In this document: piece after piece, positions 42,607-51,320 of the stretch
How the letters are laid out: each line of letters begins with the position of its first letter
How positions within the stretch are numbered: the first letter of the stretch is position 1
Assembly (NCBI RefSeq): GCF_021223605.1
Contig: NZ_CP075175.1
Location: forward strand, 5,629,879-5,693,878
Source of the DNA: Paenibacillus sp. 481
GTDB lineage: Bacteria; Bacillota; Bacilli; Paenibacillales; Paenibacillaceae
Length of the DNA: 64,000 bases
Direction: 5' to 3'
The notes under the pieces: generated by a model
What the model saw: only the letters and a program-made list of their open reading frames with translations
Told to the model about the DNA's origin: nothing
The model's database searches: none
Translations under genes and position numbers: made by a program

Positions 42607-43749
42607 ATGCGTATGCGCCAACTGCTCATTTGCTTGATTGCTTTTTGCATGCTATTGTCTACCGGTTGTTTCCCACATTCACGTGTAACATCCCCTGAGC
42701 CACCCACATCTGAGCAGCATTCCGTACCTGTAAAAACGACAGGGAACGTTTCACCTTGGACAAATGGAGCTGCTACTACTTGGCCTCCACATCAGTCGGG
42801 TCCAGATACGGGTACTCCTGACTTAGGAATTTTGCCAAAATCAGCGCAGCAGCACGTGAATCGGGATGAAGCGAAACAGCATTCCATAACACGCAAGGAC
42901 AAGCAAGCAGACCGAAAAAAAGAAACGATTCGTTTCACCCTACATGCTGACGGAAATACGAAACAAGAGAAATGGACGAGTCGAACGAAGACGGCTAAGG
43001 TACATACCGCACAGTCCACACAATCGGCTCGCTCCGCTCAATCGCGGAAATCACAGAGCAAGCAACAGCAATTTAAGCTAAGCTTGGCACAACTAAGAAT
43101 GAAGTATCCGCACTTTTTTAAACTGCGCGGCTCAGCTTCTGGCAAGCAAAAAGTTGCCTTAACGTTTGATGATGTGCCTGACCATATCATTACACCGCTC
43201 GTGTTGGACATTTTGAAAGAGCATCACATTCAGGCAACGTTTTTCCTAGTCGGTTCACGCGTAAAACAATATCCGCAGATCGTCAGACGCATGGTTGACG
43301 AAGGCCACATGATAGGCAACCACTCCATGAGCCATCCGTTGCTCACGAAGTTGTCGATGCCTGCTTTTACAACGCAAGTGTTGAACACGGAGCATATCAT
43401 TGAGCAAGTTATCGGTTATAAGCCGCGCTTTTTCCGGCCTCCGTACGGTGCCATTAATGAAGAACAGCTACGTTGGGCAGGAAAACACGGTTATATCGTT
43501 GTTAACTGGGATGTCGATTCGAAAGACTGGAAAGGATTAAGCGGGGCCGAGATTGAGCAACTCGTCATGAGCAACGTTGAACCTGGTTCAATTGTGCTTC
43601 AGCATGCGGGTGGAAGCCCTCAAAATGGCTACTTGCGTGGGACGCTGCTTGCTCTGCCGCGTATTATTAAGAAGCTACAGGCCAAAGGCTACGATTTTGT
43701 GACTGTGCCTGACCTGTTTCACGATCAAAAAGAAAAAAAAGAGTCTTGA
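42607..43749 (+). CDS. Polysaccharide deacetylase lipoprotein (NodB domain)
   Basis: This lipoprotein of 380 residues begins with a signal peptide ending in lipobox STGC. A long low-complexity Ser/Gln/Lys linker follows (to about residue 155), and then a NodB deacetylase domain. Its motifs are ALTFDDVPD (catalytic Asp and metal Asp), GNHSMSHP (metal His residues), FFRPPYGAIN (catalytic Arg), VDSKDWKG, and VLQHAGG. It should remove N-acetyl groups from peptidoglycan or another surface glycan outside the membrane. The frame opens at 42583, but ATG 42607 is 10 bases behind AAAGGAG. It is a lone gene. The substrate is not fixed by the sequence. Confidence 0.92.
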   Translation: MRMRQLLICLIAFCMLLSTGCFPHSRVTSPEPPTSEQHSVPVKTTGNVSPWTNGAATTWPPHQSGPDTGTPDLGILPKSAQQHVNRDEAKQHSITRKDKQADRKKETIRFTLHADGNTKQEKWTSRTKTAKVHTAQSTQSARSAQSRKSQSKQQQFKLSLAQLRMKYPHFFKLRGSASGKQKVALTFDDVPDHIITPLVLDILKEHHIQATFFLVGSRVKQYPQIVRRMVDEGHMIGNHSMSHPLLTKLSMPAFTTQVLNTEHIIEQVIGYKPRFFRPPYGAINEEQLRWAGKHGYIVVNWDVDSKDWKGLSGAEIEQLVMSNVEPGSIVLQHAGGSPQNGYLRGTLLALPRIIKKLQAKGYDFVTVPDLFHDQKEKKES

Positions 43750-43830
43750 TCGCTTATGTGTACACGAGGTACAACAAGCAATCAAGACTCGTCTATGGTT
43801 AGCCTCGTCAATGTAAGTGTTGACGAGGCC
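43741..43830 (-). terminator. Two hairpins ending the LysM/3D gene
   Basis: Stem 1 is GCCTCGTCAA/TTGACGAGGC (43803-43830). Stem 2 is GAGTCTTGAT/ATCAAGACTC (43741-43790), followed on the minus strand by eight Ts. The second overlaps the end of the deacetylase gene. Confidence 0.7.
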
Positions 43831-43852
43831 GCGTTGTAAGTTGAAGTGTTCG

Positions 43853-44614
43853 TTATTTCAAAACGTAAACTTGTACATTTTGAATGCCGAACGTATTGCC
43901 GACACGCTTGCTAACAGGAACAAAAATATCAATTTTGTTGCCATTAATCGCGCCGCCAATGTCACGTGCTGTAGCAAGAAGACCGCCACCAGGCAAATGT
44001 TTGAAATCATAGCCTGTAATAAACAGTTTCGTTCCAAGTGGAATCACGTCTGGATCAACGGCAACAGTTCCAAGTTCTAACTTGTTACCGAAGTAGTCGA
44101 CTCCGCCCCATGGACCATTCTCGCTTGGATCAGCCGAATATGCGGTTGCTTTCATATTGGCACGCCACTTGTATTCCATTTCACGTCCAGACACTTGAAC
44201 AATCTTATTCGAAGTTGACTTTGCTTTCATTGTCGCCACAGCCGCTTTAGGCTGAGCTTTAGATGGAGCTTTAGTCTGTGCTTTTGGTTGAGCTTTAGAA
44301 CCTTCATTCTTGTTATCACCCGTTTGTTGTTCTGCTTGCTCCTTAGACTCCTTGGGCTGCTTCTCATTCGATGCTGTGTCTGCCGCAAATGGCAAATTCA
44401 CTTTCAAGCCGCTGTATACGTTTTTAGGATCAATGTTCGGATTGGCAGCAAGTACTGCCTCTAAACCTAGATCATATTTATTGGCGATCGCATAGAAGGT
44501 TTCTCCCTCTTGCACCACATAGTTCTCTCCGTCTGCATAAACCGGTAAAATCTGTACAACAGCTGCTAAACCTAGTACTGCAATTGCTAATTTTAAAAAT
44601 GTAATTTTCTTCAT
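43853..44614 (-). CDS. LysM and 3D domain cell-wall protein
   Basis: The 253-residue exported protein has a signal peptide (cleavage near VYADG), one LysM (NYVVQEGETFYAIANKYDLG to GLKVNLP), a Lys/Ala/Pro/Gln-rich linker with repeated KAQPKA units, and a C-terminal 3D domain. The latter has TAYSADPSENGPWGGVDYFG, LGTVAVDPDVIPLGTKLFI and ARDIGGAINGNKIDIFV with its three conserved Asp. Such proteins act as lytic transglycosylase-like wall remodelling enzymes in growth, resuscitation or germination. The frame is open to 44707, but ATG 44614 follows AAGGAGGAATACTTAT. A c-di-AMP riboswitch in the leader is typical for this family. Confidence 0.93.
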   Translation of the reverse strand: MKKITFLKLAIAVLGLAAVVQILPVYADGENYVVQEGETFYAIANKYDLGLEAVLAANPNIDPKNVYSGLKVNLPFAADTASNEKQPKESKEQAEQQTGDNKNEGSKAQPKAQTKAPSKAQPKAAVATMKAKSTSNKIVQVSGREMEYKWRANMKATAYSADPSENGPWGGVDYFGNKLELGTVAVDPDVIPLGTKLFITGYDFKHLPGGGLLATARDIGGAINGNKIDIFVPVSKRVGNTFGIQNVQVYVLK

Positions 44615-44631
44615 ATAAGTATTCCTCCTTA

Positions 44632-44812
44632 GGTTGGCCTGCGGGGTTAGTTGTCGGATTCGGGTTAAGGAGTACCCTACGCATGTGTCAAACAATGAAC
44701 AACGCAATCATTGCTCGTTAGCGATTCACCCCAAGACGCCGTCTTTATGTGACGGCTATCGGTCAATCATCCCCCGTACGGGTGTCGTTTCGGCTCGGAA
44801 AGGATCATATCA
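44632..44812 (-). ncRNA. c-di-AMP riboswitch (ydaO/yuaA type)
   Basis: Read on the minus strand, the leader has the conserved core in order: CGGGGGATGA, then GGGGTGAATCGC, GTAGGGTACTCC, and AACCCGAATCCGACAACTAA followed by CCCCGCAGGC. The last segment matches the family's CCGAATCCGTCAGCTAACCTCG block, and it ends about 20 bases before the AAGGAGG of the 3D gene. In this class c-di-AMP binding usually switches expression off, often of wall hydrolases and potassium or osmolyte transporters. Boundaries are approximate. Confidence 0.9.
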
Positions 44813-45029
44813 CAATATTGTAACCTGTGCGCAGGTAGATCTTGTTAATCCTTGTAAACCTATGGATACCAATGGTTACAGCAATTTTACTTTTTCAAAA
44901 AATGTGCAGGTGATCAGTATAATACGTAAATGAGATTGGAAAATGATTGAAATCCATTGCAGGCTCATTTATACTATTACATAGAATTTCGATGCATAGA
45001 TATTCTATGTGTTCGGGGGTGAACAAATA

Positions 45030-45362
45030 GTGATGATTAATAAAGAACTGATGAAAGGCAGTACCGTCATTTTATTGCTTACGGTATTGAATAAGAAAGA
45101 AATGTACGGCTATGAATTGATTAGGGAAATCGAGTACAGATCGGATGGCGTATTTACAATGAAGGAAGGTACGCTCTATCCTATTTTGCACACATTGGAA
45201 GCAACGGGGTGGCTTGATTCGTATTGGAGCGAGCATGATGGACGCAAGCGTAAATATTATCGCATTACCGATGAGGGCCGTACACACTTAGACGAGAAAA
45301 AAGTAGAATGGACACGTTTTCGCATCGCGGTTGACACCGTTATTGGAGAGGGGAATCCATAG
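45030..45362 (+). CDS. PadR-family transcriptional regulator
   Basis: This 110-residue winged-helix regulator belongs to the small PadR subgroup: MKGSTVILLLTVLNKKEMYG, YELIREIEYRSDGVFTMKEG, TLYPILHTLE and DGRKRKYYRITDEG are all family blocks. It binds DNA as a dimer through its N-terminal domain and usually represses an adjacent efflux or membrane gene. GGGGGTGAAC lies 7 bases before a GTG at 45030 and 10 before an ATG at 45033, so either may be used; the open frame from 45009 has no site. A short membrane-like frame follows at once and may be the remains of its usual partner. Confidence 0.92.
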   Translation: MMINKELMKGSTVILLLTVLNKKEMYGYELIREIEYRSDGVFTMKEGTLYPILHTLEATGWLDSYWSEHDGRKRKYYRITDEGRTHLDEKKVEWTRFRIAVDTVIGEGNP

Positions 45363-45367
45363 TCGGC

Positions 45368-45523
45368 TTGGCACTGCCATTCATCGGCTACAGTTTTACA
45401 ACACAGCTTGTTGACTTTGCCGCTGTCGGTCTTCTTTTATCCCTATATAGACGTAAAAATAGGATTCCACGCGGTCCCGGTCAGTCGAACCCTACTGGTC
45501 ATGGTCCATCTGCGGCTCAATAA
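45368..45523 (+). other. Possible small membrane peptide or remnant after padR
   Basis: A frame of 51 codons from a TTG reads LALPFIGYSFTTQLVDFAAV, then GLLLSLYRRKNRIPRGPGQS and a short Pro/Gly tail, which looks like one membrane helix with a basic end. The only binding site (GGAGAGGGG) is 14 bases before the TTG, overlapping the padR end. It could be a very small coupled gene or what is left of a larger membrane protein commonly encoded behind such regulators. Confidence 0.4.
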
Positions 45524-45552
45524 ACTACATTTAGTCCTACAGCCACACAAAA

Positions 45553-45590
45553 AAGGAGCAGTCCAAACTCATTGAGTTCAGACTGCTCCT
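45553..45590 (-). terminator. Terminator of the amino-acid ABC operon
   Basis: AGGAGCAGTC (45554-45563) pairs with GACTGCTCCT (45581-45590), and TTTTTTG follows on the minus strand. Confidence 0.92.
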
Positions 45591-45628
45591 ACTGCGCATC
45601 ATACGCAGACGTTAAACGCCTTCCACTT

Positions 45629-46351
45629 TTACAACACTTTACTCAAAAACTCTTGTGTCCGCGGATGCTTCGGCTCGCTAAACAGCTCCCCCGGCTTCCC
45701 AGCTTCAACAATTTGACCGCCGTCCATAAAAATGACGCGGTCCCCTACCTCACGAGCAAAGCCCATCTCGTGTGTCACGATGATCATCGTCATCCCTTCG
45801 GCAGCGAGCGATTTCATCACTTCTAGCACATCGCCAACCATCTCTGGATCTAGGGCAGATGTCGGCTCGTCAAACAGCATCACATGCGGCTGCATCGCCA
45901 ACGCCCGTGCAATGGCAATCCGCTGCTTCTGACCACCAGACAGCTGGGCAGGATACGCCTGTGCCTTCTCAGCGAGCCCTACTTTTTTAAGCAGCTCAAG
46001 CGCAAGCTGTTCCGCATCTCCCTTGTTCACGTTCTTCACTTTAATCGGCGCCAACGTAATGTTGTCCAGCACCGTCATATGCGGAAATAAGTTAAACGAC
46101 TGGAATACCATTCCCATTTTCTCACGTGTTACGTTAATATCATGTTTGCTAGCATTGATGGACTGACCTTCAAATACAACGTTCCCTTGTGTAGGCGTTT
46201 CCAGTAAATTCAAACAACGCAAAAATGTACTTTTACCAGAGCCACTCGGCCCAATAACGACGACGACTTCCCCTTTAGCGATGCTAATATCGATGCCGTT
46301 CAAAATGTTGAGCTTACCAAAGCTTTTATGCAAATTTTGAACTTCAATCAT
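45629..46351 (-). CDS. Amino-acid ABC transporter ATP-binding protein (GlnQ-like)
   Basis: The 240-residue ATPase has Walker A ([13 protein letters not shown]), Q-loop ([16 protein letters not shown]), signature LSGGQKQR, Walker B ([11 protein letters not shown]) and switch His (IIVTHEMGF), all as in the polar amino-acid uptake group. It drives import from the cytoplasmic face of the membrane with the permease encoded just before it, which it overlaps by 8 bases. The order binding protein, permease, ATPase on the minus strand is the usual one. It is the last gene of the operon. The amino acid carried is not fixed by this subunit. Confidence 0.96.
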   Translation of the reverse strand: MIEVQNLHKSFGKLNILNGIDISIAKGEVVVVIGPSGSGKSTFLRCLNLLETPTQGNVVFEGQSINASKHDINVTREKMGMVFQSFNLFPHMTVLDNITLAPIKVKNVNKGDAEQLALELLKKVGLAEKAQAYPAQLSGGQKQRIAIARALAMQPHVMLFDEPTSALDPEMVGDVLEVMKSLAAEGMTMIIVTHEMGFAREVGDRVIFMDGGQIVEAGKPGELFSEPKHPRTQEFLSKVL

Positions 46352-47000
46352 TTGTCTTCAACTTCCTTTCCCAGTAGCCGATCAGCTTAGAAAGTGTAAA
46401 TGTTAAAATAAAGTACGTCATGGCAGACCCTACTAAGGGGCCCATTGCCGTATAAGTTTGACTGCGGATAACTCCAGTCTGATAAAAAATATCGGCCAGA
46501 CCGATAAAGCAAACGATTGCTGACTCCTTAATGATAACAACAAACTCATTGGCAATGGTCGGAATGACGGTACGTAGCGCCTGAGGCAATATAATGTAGC
46601 GCATCGCCTTCGCCTTCGTCATACCGAGTGAACGCGCAGCCTCCAATTGACCTTTATCAATCGATTGAATACCAGTCCGGAAAATTTCCGCCAAATAGGC
46701 GGCGCTATTCAATGAAAGGGCGATAACCCCTGCTATAAATTTGTCAAACTCAATCCCAAATTGGGGTAGTCCAAAATACACTATAAACAATTGGACAATA
46801 AGCGGTGTCCCCCGAAATATTTCGATATATACCGTTGCAACCCAACTGATCGGTTTGATCGGACCTAACTTCATAAATACAAGGATAGCACCCAGTATAG
46901 ATCCGAATATAACAGCGAAAAATGATAGTTCAAGCGTTACAATTGCGCCCGATATATACAAATCTTTATTTTCCCATAGCATATTAAAAAAGTCACTCAT
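46344..47000 (-). CDS. Amino-acid ABC transporter permease
   Basis: This 218-residue HisM/GlnP-type permease has about five helices. The first is [20 protein letters not shown], and the EAA loop is [24 protein letters not shown], which docks on the ATPase. [20 protein letters not shown] lies in the last part. It probably works as a homodimer. The frame opens at 47033, but ATG 47000 stands behind GAGAGGGGAAACGGC and is chosen. Between it and the binding-protein gene lies a hairpin with T-run that likely reduces read-through, giving less permease than binding protein. Confidence 0.95.
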   Translation of the reverse strand: MSDFFNMLWENKDLYISGAIVTLELSFFAVIFGSILGAILVFMKLGPIKPISWVATVYIEIFRGTPLIVQLFIVYFGLPQFGIEFDKFIAGVIALSLNSAAYLAEIFRTGIQSIDKGQLEAARSLGMTKAKAMRYIILPQALRTVIPTIANEFVVIIKESAIVCFIGLADIFYQTGVIRSQTYTAMGPLVGSAMTYFILTFTLSKLIGYWERKLKTND

Positions 47001-47047
47001 GCCGTTTCCCCTCTCGCTAGCTCTAACTTTCAACCTTACATCTTGCT

Positions 47048-47079
47048 TTTAAAAAAAGAAGGGCGGCAATTACGCCGCC
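47048..47079 (-). terminator. Intra-operon attenuator
   Basis: GGCGGC-AATTAC-GCCGCC (47062-47079) is followed on the minus strand by TTCTTTTTTT. It lies between the binding-protein and permease genes and should let only part of the transcripts pass. Confidence 0.8.
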
Positions 47080-47092
47080 TAACATGCATCGC

Positions 47093-47881
47093 TTATTGTT
47101 CTGCTAACGCTTGAGCATCGATCAAAAACGTTTCGATTTTGCCTTCCTGCTTCAAACGTTGAATAGTTTTATTAATTTGTGCCGCCAAATCCGGATTTTG
47201 TTTATGAATTCCAACGACATAACCTTCTCCTTCCGGCTTCAGCTGCACGTCAGCAACTGCCAATGCATCACTGCGCTTTGTCGCGTAAGCTTTCGCCACA
47301 GGCTTCTCGGCAAGTACGGCCTCGATACGATTCGATTCCAGTGCCAGTGCAAGGTCACTTACTGAAACGAGCTTTTCAATCTGGGCATCTGGAATTTGCG
47401 TCGCGACATCTTCGAAAGTCGATCCTTGCTGCACACCGATCTTTTGCCCTTTCAAATCTGCCGCTGTTTTATACTTTTCTTTATCAGCTGCACGAATAAT
47501 TACGCCTGCCTCAGCTAAATAGTAGGGCTCGGAAAAGGTCATCGCTTTCTCCCGCTCAGGGTCAGCGTCCAAACCTGCCATAATGAAATCTACCTTTTTC
47601 GAATTCAAAGCTTCGATAACCGAATCAAACTTCATATCTTCAATGACGAGTTCAGCACCCATATCTTTCGCAATTTCTTTCGCGATCGAAATATCGAAGC
47701 CGACGATCTCGTCCTTACCATTCACTGTCTTATGGAACTCGTATGGCGGATAGTCCGCGCTCGTGCCAAGTACTATTTTCTTCTTTTCTGTAGCTCCACC
47801 TGCTGCTTGATCTTTCGTACTGCATCCCACTAGCAAAGCCATAATAATTGCGCAAACCGTTAATAGTTTCATCGATTTCAT
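47093..47881 (-). CDS. Amino-acid-binding lipoprotein (family 3)
   Basis: The 262-residue protein has a lipoprotein signal (lipobox LLVGC) and a family 3 solute-binding fold. Landmarks are KKIVLGTSADYPPYEFHK, VGFDISIAKEIAKDMGAELV, KKVDFIMAGLDADPEREKAM, and LKGQKIGVQQGSTFEDVA. The GLDADPERE motif with a FSEPYYLAEAG strand is that of glutamine, arginine or lysine-type receptors; the exact amino acid is uncertain. It is anchored outside the membrane and feeds the permease encoded next. GGGGATGACAT stands before the ATG. It heads a three-gene operon. Confidence 0.95.
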   Translation of the reverse strand: MKSMKLLTVCAIIMALLVGCSTKDQAAGGATEKKKIVLGTSADYPPYEFHKTVNGKDEIVGFDISIAKEIAKDMGAELVIEDMKFDSVIEALNSKKVDFIMAGLDADPEREKAMTFSEPYYLAEAGVIIRAADKEKYKTAADLKGQKIGVQQGSTFEDVATQIPDAQIEKLVSVSDLALALESNRIEAVLAEKPVAKAYATKRSDALAVADVQLKPEGEGYVVGIHKQNPDLAAQINKTIQRLKQEGKIETFLIDAQALAEQ

Positions 47882-48097
47882 ATGTCATCCCCGCTTTTGT
47901 TGTCTATAGTATGTGCCCGCTTATCGTGTTGCTTATGGGGCTGAACTCATTATACATAAATGTGTATACTTATACAATCCTATTTTTAAAAATATTTTCA
48001 ATTCCGTCGATTTCCTTGTAAATCACCTGTTTATCGGGTACTCATATGATATAATACTATGGTTGATAATGTCATCATAATGAGGTGAAATGATTAA

Positions 48098-49270
48098 ATG
48101 AATGCTAAAGAACGAATTGCCCACGCGATCGACCAAAATGCTGATGAACTGAAACATATTTCACGTTATATTGGTCAGAACCCTGAGCTTGGCAACGAAG
48201 AATATAAAGCCAGTGCTCGCCTGAGCTCCTATTTGGAGTCCCATGGTTTTACAGTTGAGCGAGGTATCCTATCTATTGAGACGTCATTTATCGGAACATA
48301 TGATAGCGGGAAGCCTGGACCAACGATTGCATTTTTATGTGAATATGATGCATTACCTGATATTGGACACGCATGTGGCCATCATCTGATCTGCACAATG
48401 AGTATCGGTGCAGCAATCGGCTTGAAGGATGTATTGGAAGAGACGGGCGGCGTCATTCGAGTATACGGTACGCCAGCCGAGGAGACGAACGGTGCGAAAG
48501 TGCCGATGGCTGATGCGGGAATGTTTGATGATTGCGACATAGCAATGATGGCCCACCCTTTCCATCGCTATGAGCAGTCAGGTACGTCCCTAGCGATGGA
48601 TTCGCTCCAATTTGAATTTCATGGCCGCACGGCGCATGCGGCAGCCGCGCCGCACGAAGGAATTAATGCGCTTGATGCGGTTATTCAGCTATTCAACGGC
48701 ATTAACGCGATGCGGCAGCAAGTGCGCAGCGATGCACGCATTCACGGTGTCATTACAAGTGGAGGTAAAGCACCGAACATTATTCCAGACTACACGGCAG
48801 CAAGCTTCTATGTTCGGTCCGGCGATCGGCCTTACACGAACGAATTGACGGCACGCGTGAAACAAATTGCAGAAGGCGCAGCGATGCAAGCAGGCTGTAC
48901 ACTGCGCATTTCGCAAGAAGATTATTCGTATGACGAGCTGCGCACCAATGAAGCGCTCTGCCAAACGTTTAATCGCAACTTGATCGAGAACGGTGTAGCC
49001 GCACAAGATATTCATATCGGCCAAGACCACGGATCGTTGGATCTCGGCAACGTCTCGGTACGCGTACCGAGCATTCATGCGTATATGCAAGTAACTAATG
49101 AGCCCCACGCGCTGCACACGATACCGTTTCGGGATGCTGCGATGGAGCCGCTAGCGTTGGATCGTATGATTTTCACAGGAAAAATGCTTGCCTATACTGC
49201 TTACGATGTGTTGGTTAACCCCGAGCTCCTAAAGAACATACGCACGGAATTCGCCGCCATTCAATCGTAA
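48098..49270 (+). CDS. M20-family metallopeptidase/amidohydrolase (AbgA/AbgB-like)
   Basis: The 390-residue cytoplasmic enzyme has the M20D layout: a catalytic zinc domain interrupted by a dimer domain. Landmarks are AFLCEYDALPDIGHACGHHL (Cys/His metal region), GTPAEETNGAKVPM (catalytic Glu), AHPFHRYE and EFHGRTAHAAAAPHEGINAL. The dimer domain contains GKAPNIIPDYTAASFYVRS. A late SIHAYMQ and HTIPFRDAA complete the site. Members cleave amide bonds of small N-acyl or peptide substrates, for example p-aminobenzoyl-glutamate. GAGGTG lies 12 bases before the ATG. It is a single-gene unit between the ABC operon and the kinase pair, and might supply amino acids for the same pathway. Confidence 0.92.
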   Translation: MNAKERIAHAIDQNADELKHISRYIGQNPELGNEEYKASARLSSYLESHGFTVERGILSIETSFIGTYDSGKPGPTIAFLCEYDALPDIGHACGHHLICTMSIGAAIGLKDVLEETGGVIRVYGTPAEETNGAKVPMADAGMFDDCDIAMMAHPFHRYEQSGTSLAMDSLQFEFHGRTAHAAAAPHEGINALDAVIQLFNGINAMRQQVRSDARIHGVITSGGKAPNIIPDYTAASFYVRSGDRPYTNELTARVKQIAEGAAMQAGCTLRISQEDYSYDELRTNEALCQTFNRNLIENGVAAQDIHIGQDHGSLDLGNVSVRVPSIHAYMQVTNEPHALHTIPFRDAAMEPLALDRMIFTGKMLAYTAYDVLVNPELLKNIRTEFAAIQS

Positions 49271-49366
49271 TTACGCAAAATTAAAAATAACGTTGTTGAG
49301 TGAATTTGCGACGTAAATGAAGGTTTTTCTTACCTTGGAGTAAGCATATAGCAAATAAAAGATAAA

Positions 49367-49427
49367 AAGACCGCCTCGCTTGCTTGCGCCGTATTATATA
49401 CGGTTACAAGCGGCAAGGCGGTTTTTT
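49367..49427. terminator. Bidirectional terminator
   Basis: ACCGCCT at 49370-49376 and AGGCGGT at 49416-49422 form the outer stem, with inner pairs GCTTGC/GCAAGC-like bases. T-runs stand on both strands, serving the M20 gene and the convergent kinase gene. Confidence 0.85.
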
Positions 49428-49437
49428 GCGTTTGAAG

Positions 49438-51291
49438 CTACGTTTGATCGATCTCCGTCGCTTCCACTCTTAATTTAGGCAAATGTACGGTAATTACGGT
49501 CCGACCGAATTCGGACTCGATGACGATTTTGCCTTGATGTCTTTTTACAATACTGAAGCAAATGGCCAAGCCAAGCCCCGTTCCGTCCGGCTTCGTCGTC
49601 TGAAAAGGCGTTCCAACCGTACGTAACACCGCACTGTCAAAACCAGACCCTTCATCCTCCACTTGCAGCAATACCCATTCATTCGATTCCATCGTACGAA
49701 TATGCAAATGCTGTCCTGGCTCCATCGCCTCTAAGCCATTGCGAATTAAATTATGCAACAGCTGCCTAATTTCCTTTTCGTCCAACGGAATAGGCGGCAG
49801 TGTTCGCAGTTGAAGCTCGATATGCTGACATTTAGCTGTGGCTGTGGCCTGAACGAGTGGATACATCTGTTCAATAATCGTATTTAATGAATGCATGCGA
49901 AACTGAACAAATTTATTTTGCGCCAACGTTAAATACTCGGTGATGATATTGTTCGCCCGCGTGATTTCTTCCATCATTGTATCAAAGTAGATGTGTTCGC
50001 TCGCATGTTCCGGCTTACCGCGCAGCAATTGTAAAAATCCGCTCACCGTCGTTAACGGATTACGAATCTCATGACTGATGGCCGCAGCCATTTCCCCGAC
50101 CATTTTTAGAGCGCTCATCCGTTTCATTTCTTGTTCTAATTGCGTCTGCTTGCGAAGTCCAACGAGCATATGATTCATTTGCTCAGCTAGCATACTGAAT
50201 TCATTATTGGCCGACACACGGACAGAGCGTTTAAAATTGCCCTTCGCAATCCGAGTAGATGCTGCGACGAGCTGCCTTAATGGTCTAGTAATGAGACGCC
50301 GTACCCATAGATGAACAAATAAATAGATGACACCAACTAAAAAGAAAAAGGCGGCGACGCTAATACCTAGCACCCTTTTCAATACGCTGTCTACTTCGGA
50401 GACTGGAACCATAATGAGGGCAGACCATTTAGACTCTCTCAAACAAACGGAATACACATACATCTCCCGCTGCTGATATTCCATCATGACCACATTATCC
50501 TTACTCCGTTTAACTTTTGTGAAAATACGCGCCAGCTCAGGATCTAAGTCCCGATAAATATTCGTATCGTAAGCATGACTATGTTCGGGGTTGTACAGCA
50601 CATCCCCTTTGCGGGTTAACAGTAACGTTTTACTGCTCGGATGAATACTAAGCTGCGATGCAATATTTTTCAAATCGTTAAAACGAATATCGACCCCCGC
50701 AACACCTATTAATTGTTCCTCGTCATCGTATACGGGCTTACTGATCGATATTTTTGGCTCTGTAATATGGGGGTCCAAATAAGGGGCCGTGATGTGAATA
50801 TCGCGTTTCTTGACCGCGCCGTGATAATAATCAAAGTGCGGGTTATCGCGATAATAAGGCACAGAGTCATCTTGCTGACGATCTTGATAAAGATCGCGGA
50901 ATTGCCCTTTCTCATCGTAACCGTACCAGATCGCTTTTTTGCCTTGATTTTTGTACGCCGAATGATAAGAAAACCAATAGCCGAATACGAGTTGATTCGG
51001 CTGACTGGCAAATCCTTTCACAATATTATGCAAGTCTTTCGAATGGTCTGGTTGATTAAAGCTACCACGAATAACACGAGCATACGTATCGACTGTCATT
51101 TTATGATGCTTAATAATGGACTCGACTTCGTCTGCTGCTCTGCGAACTTGATTTAACATATTAGCATGGGCATTTTGCTGAACGACAGAACGAATCGCGT
51201 CATAAGACAACGTATAAATAATGGTTATGGCCACGATAATGGTCAATACGACCCGTAAGACCATTTGAGTATGTATTTTTTGGCTGCGCAT
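49438..51291 (-). CDS. Sensor histidine kinase with extracellular Cache domain
   Basis: This 617-residue membrane kinase has TM1 (about residues 10-32), a large extracellular double-Cache sensor (about 33-310, with KISISKPVYDDEEQLIGVAG and VDIRF), TM2 (about 313-335) and HAMP (about 336-395). HisKA follows with phospho-acceptor His in AAAISHEIRNPLTTVSGFL, and then HATPase with LLHNLIRNGLEAM, DEGSGF and GTGLGLAI. Such kinases often feed the sporulation phosphorelay, but the partner here is more likely the receiver encoded directly upstream, 29 bases away on the same strand. GGAGGATCGT precedes the ATG. The ligand is unknown; dCache domains commonly bind amino acids or small acids. Confidence 0.93.
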   Translation of the reverse strand: MRSQKIHTQMVLRVVLTIIVAITIIYTLSYDAIRSVVQQNAHANMLNQVRRAADEVESIIKHHKMTVDTYARVIRGSFNQPDHSKDLHNIVKGFASQPNQLVFGYWFSYHSAYKNQGKKAIWYGYDEKGQFRDLYQDRQQDDSVPYYRDNPHFDYYHGAVKKRDIHITAPYLDPHITEPKISISKPVYDDEEQLIGVAGVDIRFNDLKNIASQLSIHPSSKTLLLTRKGDVLYNPEHSHAYDTNIYRDLDPELARIFTKVKRSKDNVVMMEYQQREMYVYSVCLRESKWSALIMVPVSEVDSVLKRVLGISVAAFFFLVGVIYLFVHLWVRRLITRPLRQLVAASTRIAKGNFKRSVRVSANNEFSMLAEQMNHMLVGLRKQTQLEQEMKRMSALKMVGEMAAAISHEIRNPLTTVSGFLQLLRGKPEHASEHIYFDTMMEEITRANNIITEYLTLAQNKFVQFRMHSLNTIIEQMYPLVQATATAKCQHIELQLRTLPPIPLDEKEIRQLLHNLIRNGLEAMEPGQHLHIRTMESNEWVLLQVEDEGSGFDSAVLRTVGTPFQTTKPDGTGLGLAICFSIVKRHQGKIVIESEFGRTVITVHLPKLRVEATEIDQT

Positions 51292-51320
51292 ACGATCCTC
51301 CGCCGAATTGAATAGGCCGG

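Noticed and set aside
43741..43830. Tandem hairpins as a small RNA gene
   Set aside because: They are fully explained as terminators of the LysM/3D gene, and no promoter is seen on either side.
45368..45523. A firm gene call for the membrane-like peptide behind padR
   Set aside because: The start is TTG with poor spacing and only one helix can be read; kept as a low-confidence feature only.
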